In this document: in pieces, positions 1 through 7,838 of the stretch
Layout of the letters: each line of letters begins with the position of its first letter
Position numbering within the stretch: position 1 is the first letter of the stretch
Assembly (NCBI GenBank): GCA_002474345.1
Contig: DKQD01000017.1
Span: forward strand, 1-17,768
From: Bacteriovoracaceae bacterium UBA7317
Lineage (GTDB): Bacteria > Bdellovibrionota > Bacteriovoracia > Bacteriovoracales > Bacteriovoracaceae
DNA length: 17,768 bases
Direction of reading: 5' to 3'
Notes under the pieces: model-generated
What the model was told of the DNA's origin: nothing
What the model saw: the letters and a program-made list of their open reading frames with translations, nothing else
Database searches by the model: none
Program-made: the position numbers and the translations under genes

Positions 1-687
1 GTAAGAAAAGCTGTTGGGAAGGATTACCCTGTTTCCATTAAGATTAATGTTACAGATTGCATAAAGGGGGGCCTCCCAGCAGAAGAGGCGACTGAGCTTG
101 GTCTTCTTTTAGACCAAGAAGGGTTAGACCTCATTGAAATGAGTGGTGGCAATTATGAAAGTGTCGCTATTTTAGATGGCCTATCCCAAACCCAAACTGA
201 AAAGATAAAAGAAGCTTATTTTTTAGAAACGTCAAAAAATTTAAGAAAAAAAATAAATAAAACACCGCTTATGTTAACTGGTGGCCTTCGAAGCCGGAGT
301 GTGATGGAAAAGATCATCAACTCAGAAAGTATCGATATGATTGGGATTGGACGTCCTTTATGTGGTCTACCAGAAGGGCCTAAATTTCTGCTTGAAAAAA
401 GAATCTCCTCTCTCCCTCGCTATGAAGACAAAATTGACTTTCCTCTCTTTTTAAAGTGGATTAAAATTTTTTCAATAGGTAAAGTTTTATCAAGAGGTAC
501 CACTCTTTTCTGGTGCTATTACAATGAAATCCTCCTTTCAAAAGGAGAAAAGAGCGATGAAGAAGGAACAAAAGTTAAGGGCCTAAAAGCCTATCGCTTT
601 ATTGACAAATACGACAGAAATAAAGCGTCGGCCCTGAAAGGTTTATCAGAATGCGAAGGTCTTATTTTAAATAAAAAGAAAAAATAA
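1..687 (+). CDS. NADH:flavin oxidoreductase, old yellow enzyme family (5' end cut by window)
   Basis: The reading frame is open from base 1, so the first in-frame ATG (139) is internal and the gene starts upstream of the window. The visible 228 residues are the C-terminal half of an FMN-binding TIM barrel. They include a beta-strand reading VSIKINVTDC, then LIEMSGG, then the FMN-phosphate motifs LMLTGGLRSR and IGIGRPL. Family members reduce activated C=C bonds (enones, dienoyl compounds) with NAD(P)H in the cytoplasm. The protein ends soon after the barrel. It therefore lacks the extra FAD/NAD(P)H domain of FadH-type 2,4-dienoyl-CoA reductases, and its substrate cannot be read from sequence. 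The tail is Lys-rich (KKKK). The next gene begins 16 bp downstream, so the two are probably co-transcribed and this reductase may act on unsaturated acyl compounds. The family call is firm; the substrate is inference. Confidence 0.88.
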   Translation, partial: VRKAVGKDYPVSIKINVTDCIKGGLPAEEATELGLLLDQEGLDLIEMSGGNYESVAILDGLSQTQTEKIKEAYFLETSKNLRKKINKTPLMLTGGLRSRSVMEKIINSESIDMIGIGRPLCGLPEGPKFLLEKRISSLPRYEDKIDFPLFLKWIKIFSIGKVLSRGTTLFWCYYNEILLSKGEKSDEEGTKVKGLKAYRFIDKYDRNKASALKGLSECEGLILNKKKK

Positions 688-690
688 AAA

Positions 691-695
691 AGGGG
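691..695 (+). promoter_or_regulatory. Shine-Dalgarno AGGGG supporting a TTG start
   Basis: AGGGG lies 8 nt before the TTG at 704. It is the only good ribosome-binding site in the 16-bp gap after the oxidoreductase stop. The protein from this TTG begins directly with the conserved N-terminal stretch of its family (KDFQFFLYDVL), so the TTG start is preferred over any downstream ATG. Confidence 0.6.
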
Positions 696-703
696 AAACC
701 GCT

Positions 704-2497
704 TTGGAAACTCATATTCGTCTAAAAGATTTTCAATTTTTCCTCTACGATGTTTTAAAGGTTGAAGAGCTTTGCAAGAAGTCCCTTTATGAAAACCATT
801 CAAAAGAAGTATTTGATGAAATAATAGAGGTTGCTAAAAAAATAGCCGAAGAAAAATTTGAACCGGTTGCAGCAGCTTTGGATACCTTTGACCCTCAACT
901 AAAAGATGGAGAAGTGATCCTCCACCCAGATTTAAAGCCAGCCGTTGATGCCTTCGTCGAAGCCGGTTTTATAGGATCGGCTTTTCCAGAAGAATGGGGT
1001 GGTATGGGACTTCCCTACTCTGTCTATACAGCCTGTGGAGCCATTTTTAGTTCATGTAATTTACCAGCGATTGGTTACCCTTTTCTGACAATTGCTGCCG
1101 CTAACCTTATCTCTGTTCACGGTTCACAGGAACAAAAGGATACTTTTCTTCGTCCTATGATAGAAGGAAGGTATTTTGGAACAATGTGTTTGAGTGAACC
1201 ACAAGCGGGGTCTTCGCTTTCTGATATTACGACAATGGCAACTTTAAAAGATGATGGCACCTATTCTTTAAAAGGCGGAAAAATGTGGATTTCAGCCGCC
1301 GATCACCAGATGAGTGAAAATATCATTCATCTTGTCCTTGCTAAAACTCCAGGTGCACCAGCTGGTGTTAAAGGCATTTCTCTTTTTATCGTTCCCAAGT
1401 TTTTAGGAGAAGGAGAGAGTAAAAAAAGGAATGATATTAAGGTCGTTGGACTTAACCACAAAATGGGTTATAGAGCGACTGTCAATTCAGTCTTGGCCTT
1501 AGGTGATGAAGGAGAATGCACCGGATTCCTCGTAGGAGAACAACACAAAGGACTTCTTTATATGTTTCATATGATGAATGAAGCGAGGATTGGAGTTGGT
1601 ATGGGTGCAGCTGCTTGCGGTTATGCTGGATACCGCTACTCTCTCAAATACGCGAAAGAGAGACCTCAAGGTAGGGCCCCGCAAAATAAAAACCCCAGTG
1701 ATCCTCAACTCATGATCATCGAGCACGCAGATGTAAAGAGAATGCTTCTCGCACAAAAAGCTTATACGGAAGGGGCCCTTATGCTAACCTTCTATTGCGC
1801 TAGACTTTATGACCTCCAACAAATTGCCCATCATGATAAAAAAGAAACAAAAGAAATAGATATTCTACTAGATATCCTTACTCCTGTTGCAAAAGCTTGG
1901 CCAAGTGACTATTGTCTTGAAGCTAATAGCCTCGCCATCCAAGTGTTAGGGGGTTACGGATATACGAGAGATTACCCCGTTGAAAGGATTTATAGAGATA
2001 ATCGTTTAAACCCTATTCATGAAGGAACAAATGGTATTCAAGGTTTGGACCTTTTGGGAAGAAAAGTATTGGGCGATAGGGGAAAAGGTCTTAAGCTTCT
2101 TTCTGAAAAAATCATAGAAACAATTAAAGAAGCTGAATCCTCTAAAGATAAAACTCTCATTGGTTTAGCAAAAGAGTTAAAAACCTCTCTTCAATATGTT
2201 GATGAAACAACAAAGGCCCTTGGTTTTTTAGCTTTAAAAGGAAAAGTCAATCTCTCCCTTTCCCACTCTACACCCTATCTTCACCTGCTAGGCCACACAG
2301 TTGTGGCCTGGATGTGGCTTCTTCAGGCCAACGAAGCCGTAAAAGGCACAGGAAATAAGGAAGATTCTTTTTATAAAGGAAAAATTAAAACCGCTCAATT
2401 CTTTTATGCTTGGGAGGTTCCTAAAATAAAGATGTGGGGAGAGGCCATAAGAAGTGGAGATAAAACGGCTTTGGAAACAACTCCTGATTTACTTTAG
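704..2497 (+). CDS. Acyl-CoA dehydrogenase, long 597-aa type with extra C-terminal domain
   Basis: FAD-dependent alpha,beta-dehydrogenation of an acyl-CoA, the first step of beta-oxidation, in the cytoplasm. The N-terminal helical domain is at about 1-155. The middle beta-domain carries LSEPQAGSSL (163-172) and KGGKMWISAADH (190-201). The C-terminal helical domain contains GGYGYTRDYPVERIYRD and HEGTNGIQ, whose Glu (residue 440) sits where the MCAD catalytic base is. A further ~140 residues (460-597) match the extra C-terminal domain of the ~600-aa subfamily that includes Pseudomonas FadE-like enzymes and DmdC (3-methylmercaptopropionyl-CoA dehydrogenase). The start is TTG, supported by an AGGGG ribosome-binding site. 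It follows the flavin oxidoreductase by 16 bp and precedes the dioxygenase-like gene. Chain length or DMSP-type substrate cannot be decided from sequence. The family call is very secure. Confidence 0.95.
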   Translation: METHIRLKDFQFFLYDVLKVEELCKKSLYENHSKEVFDEIIEVAKKIAEEKFEPVAAALDTFDPQLKDGEVILHPDLKPAVDAFVEAGFIGSAFPEEWGGMGLPYSVYTACGAIFSSCNLPAIGYPFLTIAAANLISVHGSQEQKDTFLRPMIEGRYFGTMCLSEPQAGSSLSDITTMATLKDDGTYSLKGGKMWISAADHQMSENIIHLVLAKTPGAPAGVKGISLFIVPKFLGEGESKKRNDIKVVGLNHKMGYRATVNSVLALGDEGECTGFLVGEQHKGLLYMFHMMNEARIGVGMGAAACGYAGYRYSLKYAKERPQGRAPQNKNPSDPQLMIIEHADVKRMLLAQKAYTEGALMLTFYCARLYDLQQIAHHDKKETKEIDILLDILTPVAKAWPSDYCLEANSLAIQVLGGYGYTRDYPVERIYRDNRLNPIHEGTNGIQGLDLLGRKVLGDRGKGLKLLSEKIIETIKEAESSKDKTLIGLAKELKTSLQYVDETTKALGFLALKGKVNLSLSHSTPYLHLLGHTVVAWMWLLQANEAVKGTGNKEDSFYKGKIKTAQFFYAWEVPKIKMWGEAIRSGDKTALETTPDLL

Positions 2498-2581
2498 CCT
2501 TTTTCATTTTAATTACTTTTTTACTTAGTTTTTTCTATCCGGCTATTGATTAATTTTTTAGATAGAACCCAGGCATATGAA

Positions 2582-3787
2582 ATGAGTCATTCACTAAAAA
2601 ATCATAAAGAAAAAAAATCAAGAAAAACCATAAAAGTTCCTGATTTTAGAAAATACTCAACAAAAATTTTGGTTAAAAAAATATTCAAAAGTTCTTCAGG
2701 TATAAAGATTCTTTGGGACGACAACACCTCAACTTATTACAATCGATTTTGGTTAAGAGAAAACTCTCCCGACCCACAAACAACTCACCCTGATTCCCGT
2801 GAACAGTTGATAAACCTTTTAAGCATACCAGATGATTTAAGCATAAAGTGTGCTGAAATAACAGAATCTGGAAAGGTCCGTATCGTTTGGTCTCCAGAAA
2901 ATAAAGAAAGCTTTTACGACTATTCGTGGCTAAGGTTTTGGGGAGAAAACCGTTTTAATAAACAAGTGGGTTTACCAAAGCAAGAACTTTGGAAAAATTT
3001 TTCAGATAAGGGTCTCCCAAAAGTAACATGGTCAAAAGAAAATCAAAATGAGTGTTTATTAAAATGGTTACAGCATTTAAAGGCCTTTGGATTATCCTTA
3101 TTAAAAGGAGTAGGTAGCTCCCCTAAAGGTCTGGAAGAAATCTTAGAAACCTTTGCTATTATAAAAGAATCCAACTTTGGTAAAATTTTTGATGTCAAAT
3201 TTGAAGAGGAGCCGATATCTAATGCCTATACCAATATTGAGCTTCCCCTTCACGGAGACCTCTGTACAAGGCAATTCATGCCAAAATATCAATTCCTACA
3301 TTGTTTAGAAAACTCAACTGAAGCTGGTGAATCCCTCCTGGCCGATGGTTTTATGCTTGCAAAAATATTAAAAGAAAAAGATCCATTCGCTTATAACTCC
3401 CTTACAAAGATCGACGTTCATTTTATCAATAAAGCCGAAAACTCTGATTATCAATGGGTTGAAAAGGTCATCAACTTAAACAAATCAGGTGAAGTCACTG
3501 AAATGCGTTTGAGTCCATGGCTTCGAGGGCCTGTTTGCGGGAATAAAGAAGAAGAAGAGCATTTTTATAAGGCCTTCCGCACATTTATGAAACTTGCTGA
3601 AGATACTGACTTTCAAGAAAAAATAAAGTTAGAAAAAGGAGATATCTTAGGCTTTAATAATACTAGGATCCTCCACGGCAGAAATGCTATAGGCAAAGGA
3701 GGAGAGCGTTGGCTAAGAGGTTGTTATATGGACGGAGATGATGTTGATAGCACTCTTCGCATGGGACGAATTCCTAGACCTCTTTAA
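2582..3787 (+). CDS. Gamma-butyrobetaine dioxygenase-like 2-oxoglutarate/Fe(II) oxygenase
   Basis: 401 aa from ATG 2582. An in-frame TTG at 2546 would add 12 residues but has no visible ribosome-binding site, whereas AGG precedes this ATG by 8 nt. An N-terminal GBBH-like/DUF971 domain (about 28-118, with WLREN and YSWLRFW) is followed by a TauD/TfdA-type double-stranded beta-helix. The Fe(II) triad is visible as H224-x-D226 (LHGD) and H365 (RILHGR). The end resembles gamma-butyrobetaine hydroxylases (RWLRGCYMDGDD). Family members make L-carnitine from gamma-butyrobetaine or hydroxylate trimethyllysine. The cysteines that bind zinc in human BBOX1 (motif NCPCSDC) are absent; the aligned stretch is NSPDPQT. 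It lies 84 bp after the acyl-CoA dehydrogenase and ends 12 bp from a convergent gene. The fold and active site are secure; the exact substrate is open (trimethyllysine or another betaine is possible). Confidence 0.85.
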   Translation: MSHSLKNHKEKKSRKTIKVPDFRKYSTKILVKKIFKSSSGIKILWDDNTSTYYNRFWLRENSPDPQTTHPDSREQLINLLSIPDDLSIKCAEITESGKVRIVWSPENKESFYDYSWLRFWGENRFNKQVGLPKQELWKNFSDKGLPKVTWSKENQNECLLKWLQHLKAFGLSLLKGVGSSPKGLEEILETFAIIKESNFGKIFDVKFEEEPISNAYTNIELPLHGDLCTRQFMPKYQFLHCLENSTEAGESLLADGFMLAKILKEKDPFAYNSLTKIDVHFINKAENSDYQWVEKVINLNKSGEVTEMRLSPWLRGPVCGNKEEEEHFYKAFRTFMKLAEDTDFQEKIKLEKGDILGFNNTRILHGRNAIGKGGERWLRGCYMDGDDVDSTLRMGRIPRPL

Positions 3788-3799
3788 AAGTCTTCTCGC

Positions 3800-4561
3800 T
3801 TATCCCCAAGAAATCGTCTCTCCTCCATCAGCAACAATGAGCTGACCTGCAATATAAGATGAAGCATCACAGACTAAAAAATGAGCAATCCCTGCTATAT
3901 CTTCTGGCTTTCCAATTCTTCTAAGAGGTGTTTGATTTTCCTGCTTTTCAAGAAGCTTCGGGTTTTCCCAAAGGGCCCTTGAAAAGTCAGTCTTAATAAG
4001 ACCTGGCGCTATTCCATTAACCCTGATTCCCTTAGGTCCAAGTTCAACCGCAAGGTTTCTAACAAGAGATGCTTCAGCTGCTTTTGAAATACCATAGGCA
4101 CCAATTGTATCTGTTCCTACAAAAGCAGTAATAGAAGACATAAGAATAATTGAGCCTCCACCATTTTTCACCATAATGGGTACACTTAAATTAGAAAGCC
4201 ATAGACTACTTTTTAAATTAATATTCATAATCTTATCAAAGGCCTTATCTGTAAGAGTTGATATTGGGCCAAAAACTGGATTAGTAGCGGCATTACAAAT
4301 AAGAGAATCTATTCGCCCCCATTTTTCTACTGTTTTTTTTATGAGGTTTTCAACTTGCTCTCTTTCACCAACATGACAAGGGAGACAAAGAACCTCATGC
4401 CCTTCTTTCACTAACTCATCATACACAGCTTCACAAGCCTCTTCCTTCCTGCTTGAAATAACAACCTTAGCACCTGACCTTGCTAATTGAACACTAATGG
4501 CCCTTCCTATTCCTCTTGAAGACCCCGTTACAACTACAACCTTATCTTTAACATCAAACAT
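3800..4561 (-). CDS. Short-chain dehydrogenase/reductase (DHRS4/FabG-like)
   Basis: 253 aa, the normal length for a classical SDR. The Rossmann motif TGSSRGIG is at 12-19 and NAA at 90-92. The catalytic tetrad appears as N115, S143 (MSSITAF), Y156 and K160 (AYGISK). The SSR after the second strand (residues 36-38) favours NADP(H). The stretch ELGPKGIRVNGIAPGLIKTDF resembles animal DHRS4 and related bacterial carbonyl reductases. No C-terminal extension or membrane segment is seen. The ATG overlaps the end of the upstream quinone-oxidoreductase gene by 8 bp (ATGTTTGA), with GGAG just upstream inside that gene, so translation is probably coupled. A role in reducing or oxidising a ketone or hydroxyacyl intermediate beside the acyl-CoA genes is inference; the substrate is unknown. 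Confidence 0.92.
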   Translation of the reverse strand: MFDVKDKVVVVTGSSRGIGRAISVQLARSGAKVVISSRKEEACEAVYDELVKEGHEVLCLPCHVGEREQVENLIKKTVEKWGRIDSLICNAATNPVFGPISTLTDKAFDKIMNINLKSSLWLSNLSVPIMVKNGGGSIILMSSITAFVGTDTIGAYGISKAAEASLVRNLAVELGPKGIRVNGIAPGLIKTDFSRALWENPKLLEKQENQTPLRRIGKPEDIAGIAHFLVCDASSYIAGQLIVADGGETISWG

Positions 4562-5543
4562 TTTTATTCTCCGTCGTTAAAACAACCTTCCCAATAACTT
4601 TTCTTTTTAAAAGGTCATTTAAGGCATCAGGTGCTTCTTCTAAAGAATACTTTTTTGAAATATGAGGTTTTATTTTTCCTTCTTTATAAAGATCAAAAAG
4701 TTCCTGAAAATTTTTGTTATCAAGGTCTGTTTCTCTTTCTCTAAAAGCCCCCCAAAAGACACCTATAATATCAAGACCTTTAAGGAGGGGAAGGTTCATG
4801 GGTATTTTAGGAATTTTACCAGAAGCGAAGCCGATTACGAGGACTCTTCCTTTCCAAGTTGTTGAACGTAAGGCCTGTTCAAAAAGGTCGCCTCCAACAG
4901 CATCGTAGACGACATCCACTCCCTTCTTTCCTCTTATTTCTTTAATTTTATCTCTTAAAGATCCTTCACTATAATTAATAAGGTGGTCGGCGCCTGATTC
5001 TTTGGCCGCCTGAAGTTTTTCATTTGTACTAGCTGCAGCGATAACTTCAGCACCCATGGCCTTTCCCAATTGAACCGCCGTTAAACCAACTCCGCCTCCA
5101 GCACCAAGGACTAAAAGAGTTTCGCCTTTTTGAAGATTGGCCCTTTGCTTAAGAGCATGCATCGATGTTCCATAAGTCATTGAGAAACCAGCTGCAGATA
5201 CCCCGTCCATTTCAGGAGGTCTTTTTAAAAGGGCCATGTAATCAACCGCCACTTTTTCAGCATAGCCTCCAAAGGGCATGAGGGCGATCACTTTTTCACC
5301 TACTTCAAAACCTGTGACACCCTCTCCTAAACTTTCAATAACACCAGCAACTTCTCCACCAGGAGAAAAAGGGAGCGGAGGATGGAATTGGTATTTATCT
5401 TCTATGATGAGGGTATCAGGAAAGTTAACGCCGCAAGCTTCGACATTCAAAACAACTTGCCCTCTTTGGGGCTTAGGATCGTCAACTTCTGCTACTTTTA
5501 ATTTCTCCGGCGGCCCATGCTCTGAACATAAAACAGCGCGCAT
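4554..5543 (-). CDS. NADPH:quinone oxidoreductase family protein (zinc-independent MDR)
   Basis: 329 aa, full length for the Qor branch of medium-chain dehydrogenases. It has a GroES-like N-terminal half (PGGEVAG at 61-67, VGEKV at 81-85) and a Rossmann half with LGAGGGVG around 146-153. The catalytic and structural zinc cysteines of alcohol dehydrogenases are missing, as in quinone oxidoreductases and enoyl reductases. These cytosolic enzymes use NADPH to reduce quinones or activated double bonds. The ATG is preceded by a strong GGGAGGAG site 6 nt away, the best ribosome-binding site in the window. It heads a two-gene unit with the SDR and is divergent from the FadB-like gene, so both units may respond to the same acyl-compound regulator. 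An enoyl-CoA or enoyl-thioester reductase role is possible but not shown. Confidence 0.9.
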   Translation of the reverse strand: MRAVLCSEHGPPEKLKVAEVDDPKPQRGQVVLNVEACGVNFPDTLIIEDKYQFHPPLPFSPGGEVAGVIESLGEGVTGFEVGEKVIALMPFGGYAEKVAVDYMALLKRPPEMDGVSAAGFSMTYGTSMHALKQRANLQKGETLLVLGAGGGVGLTAVQLGKAMGAEVIAAASTNEKLQAAKESGADHLINYSEGSLRDKIKEIRGKKGVDVVYDAVGGDLFEQALRSTTWKGRVLVIGFASGKIPKIPMNLPLLKGLDIIGVFWGAFRERETDLDNKNFQELFDLYKEGKIKPHISKKYSLEEAPDALNDLLKRKVIGKVVLTTENKNV

Positions 5544-5568
5544 AGTGAACTCCTCCCTTGGAAGCTTC

Positions 5569-5583
5569 GATCAATCGTTGATC
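5569..5583. promoter_or_regulatory. Perfect inverted repeat, candidate operator
   Basis: GATCAATCGTTGATC has 6-bp arms around TCG. It overlaps a second small palindrome, CGATCAATCG (5568-5577), and abuts GAAGCTTC (5561-5568). It lies 26-40 bp upstream of the quinone-oxidoreductase ATG and about 45 bp before the proposed -10 of the FadB-like gene, inside the shared divergent region. The position suits a dimeric repressor (TetR/FadR/GntR type) controlling one or both directions. No regulator gene is present in the window, so the identity of the protein is unknown. Confidence 0.45.
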
Positions 5584-5626
5584 TCACCTAAAAAGCTTTT
5601 TACATGTGACTCCCTAAAAGTTTACG

Positions 5627-5635
5627 TGCTATGAT
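5627..5635 (+). promoter_or_regulatory. Candidate extended -10 promoter for the FadB-like gene
   Basis: TGCTATGAT fits an extended -10 (TGn followed by TATAAT with one mismatch). It would start transcription about 50 nt before the ATG at 5693. No convincing -35 hexamer lies at 16-18 bp, which is tolerated by extended -10 promoters. This is pattern matching only. Confidence 0.35.
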
Positions 5636-5692
5636 CCCCGAAATCAAATTAAGTGGTCAAAGATTACCTAATACTGCACGAGGGGAAAAATC

Positions 5693-7804
5693 ATGACAGA
5701 CAAAGTATTACTCACCAAAGTTGACAATATTGGAATTGTGACTCTCAATAGCCCTCCAGTTAATGCCTTAAGTCAAGAGATTAGACAAGGCCTTTTAGAT
5801 GCCTTCTCAAAAGCAGAAAGTGACGATTCTCTAAAGGTCATAATTCTTATGGGCGCTGACCGTACTTTTTCAGCTGGTGCTGACATAGGTGAATTTGGGA
5901 AATCGTCTTTAGAACCTGTCCTCCCGATGGTTTGCCAAACGATTGAATCGACAAGTAAGCCTGTTATTGCTGCAATAACTGGTGTTGCTCTTGGAGGTGG
6001 CTTTGAATTAGCTATGGCATCTCACTATAGAATCGCCACAAACTCCACTAAAGTTGGACTTCCCGAAGTTCATTTAGGACTTATTCCTGGAGCTGGTGGA
6101 ACACAAAGACTTCCCCGCATTGTAGGACCAAAGCTAAGCCTAGAGATGATTACATCTGGCAAACCTATAAAAGCAAAAAAGGCCCTGGCTGAAGGCCTTA
6201 TCGACCAGGTTATTGAAGATACGGATTCACTTAAAGAGGAGGCTATTGCCTTTGCCCACACATTGATTAAGGAAAATCAAGGTCCACGAAGATCCAGTGA
6301 AAGAAAAGAGCATATTGAAAAGCAAGGGAATGATAAAGAAATTTTTATCAACTTTAAAAACTCCCTCCAAAAAACGGCGAGAGGACTTTACTCTCCTTTT
6401 AAGGCAGTTGATGCCATTAAAACTGCTTTTACTCTCCCCTTTGATGAGGGTATCAAAAAAGAAAGAGATATCTTTTTGGAGTGCATGAATTCAGCTCAAT
6501 CAAAAGGACTTGTCCATGCTTTTTTCTCTGAAAGAAAGTGTACAAAATTTCCTGAGGCCATGAACGAAAATGGGCCGGCCAGAGACCTTTCCACTCTCGG
6601 TGTAGTTGGAGGGGGGACCATGGGTTCAGGCATTACTGTCGCCGCCTTAGATGCGGGCATTAAAGTAACCATGATTGAAAGAGATCAAGAAAGTATTGAA
6701 AAAGGAAAACATAATGTAACAAAAGTCTATAAACGTCATATTGAAAAGGGAAGGATGACAGAGGAGCAAGTCAATAAAGTCCTTGAAAAATATAAACCCT
6801 CTACCGACTTCGATGACTTAAAAGATGTTGACATGGTTATTGAAGCCGTTTTTGAAGAATTAGAAGTTAAACAGGAAGTTTTTAAAACCCTTGATAAAAT
6901 TGTAAAACCTGGTGCAGTTATGGCCTCCAATACAAGTTACCTAAACATTGATAAAATTGCAGCCGTTACTTCAAGGCCTGAAGATGTTTTAGGACTTCAC
7001 TTCTTTTCCCCGGCAAATATTATGAAACTTTTGGAAATCGTGATTCCAACAAAAGTTAAGGCAGATGTTGTGAATACTGGGCTAACTCTTGCTAAAAAGA
7101 TGAGAAAAGTTCCCGTGAGGGCCGGTAATTGTGATGGTTTTATAGGCAATAGAATTTTAAGTAAATATGGTAAGGTCGTCGCTTATATGATGGAAGATGG
7201 TGCTTCCCCCTACGAAATAGATAAGGCCATTTTTAAATTTGGTCTTCCTATGGGAATTTTTCAAATGTTTGATTTAGCAGGACTTGATATTGGTTGGGCC
7301 AATAGGAAAAGACAAGCCGCCACTAGAGACCCCCGTGAACGTTACGTCCATATCTTAGATCTACTTTGTGAAAAAGGTCATTATGGACAAAAAACGGGGA
7401 GAGGTTTTTATATTTATCAAGAAGGATCAAGAAGAGGGGAAGAAGATCCTGAAGTCTTAACACTTATTGATGAAGAGAGGAAAAGAAAGGGAATTACAAC
7501 TCGTTCCTTTAGTGAAGAAGAAATTATGAATCGTTATATTGCGGCCATGGTGAATGAATCCTGCAATGTGCTCCATGAAGGGATGGCCTCAAGGCCATCT
7601 GATATCGACATCACACTTCTTTATGGTTACGGGTTTCCGCGGTATAGAGGAGGACCTATGAAATACGCTGACCAGGTAGGTCTTCCAAAAATTCTTGATG
7701 ATATAAAAAAGTACTACGAAGAGGATTCTTTCTTTTGGAACCCTTCCCCCCTTCTTGTAGAGCTTGTTGAAAAAGGGCAAACCTTTGAATCTCTTAATAA
7801 ATAA
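5693..7804 (+). CDS. Bifunctional enoyl-CoA hydratase / 3-hydroxyacyl-CoA dehydrogenase (MFE-1/FadB-like)
   Basis: 703 aa, close to peroxisomal MFE-1 and bacterial FadB in length, catalysing steps 2 and 3 of beta-oxidation. The crotonase domain (about 1-190) has the oxyanion-hole region SAGADIGEF. Two catalytic glutamates, E105 (GGGFELA) and E125 (LPEVHLG), are 20 residues apart as in crotonase. A linker is followed by the NAD-binding domain (GVVGGGTMGSG, 303-313). The dehydrogenase dyad is H436 (LGLHFFSP) and E448 (KLLEIV), 12 residues apart as in human HAD. DGFIGNRIL and two C-terminal helical repeats follow. A GAGGGG ribosome-binding site precedes the ATG by 7 nt. It is transcribed alone; the partner thiolase is not in the window. 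Order and context suggest the MFE-1 subtype rather than the E. coli FadBA complex type, but this is a judgement by eye. Confidence 0.95.
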   Translation: MTDKVLLTKVDNIGIVTLNSPPVNALSQEIRQGLLDAFSKAESDDSLKVIILMGADRTFSAGADIGEFGKSSLEPVLPMVCQTIESTSKPVIAAITGVALGGGFELAMASHYRIATNSTKVGLPEVHLGLIPGAGGTQRLPRIVGPKLSLEMITSGKPIKAKKALAEGLIDQVIEDTDSLKEEAIAFAHTLIKENQGPRRSSERKEHIEKQGNDKEIFINFKNSLQKTARGLYSPFKAVDAIKTAFTLPFDEGIKKERDIFLECMNSAQSKGLVHAFFSERKCTKFPEAMNENGPARDLSTLGVVGGGTMGSGITVAALDAGIKVTMIERDQESIEKGKHNVTKVYKRHIEKGRMTEEQVNKVLEKYKPSTDFDDLKDVDMVIEAVFEELEVKQEVFKTLDKIVKPGAVMASNTSYLNIDKIAAVTSRPEDVLGLHFFSPANIMKLLEIVIPTKVKADVVNTGLTLAKKMRKVPVRAGNCDGFIGNRILSKYGKVVAYMMEDGASPYEIDKAIFKFGLPMGIFQMFDLAGLDIGWANRKRQAATRDPRERYVHILDLLCEKGHYGQKTGRGFYIYQEGSRRGEEDPEVLTLIDEERKRKGITTRSFSEEEIMNRYIAAMVNESCNVLHEGMASRPSDIDITLLYGYGFPRYRGGPMKYADQVGLPKILDDIKKYYEEDSFFWNPSPLLVELVEKGQTFESLNK

Positions 7805-7819
7805 AATCAAGAAACAGAC

Positions 7820-7838
7820 AGGGCCTAAGATTGGCCCT
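7820..7838. terminator. Possible bidirectional terminator between convergent genes
   Basis: AGGGCC and GGCCCT form a perfect 6-bp G/C-rich stem with a 7-nt loop, directly after the FadB-like stop and overlapping the last codons of the convergent gene. A short T run (TTTT from 7842) follows on the + strand, and a T-rich stretch follows on the - strand. The U-tract is weak on both sides, so the call is tentative. Confidence 0.4.

Noticed and set aside
4662..5634. Several + strand open frames of 64-118 codons opposite the quinone oxidoreductase
   Set aside because: They are antisense shadows: the minus frame encodes a full-length conserved enzyme and these products show no motif or ribosome-binding site.
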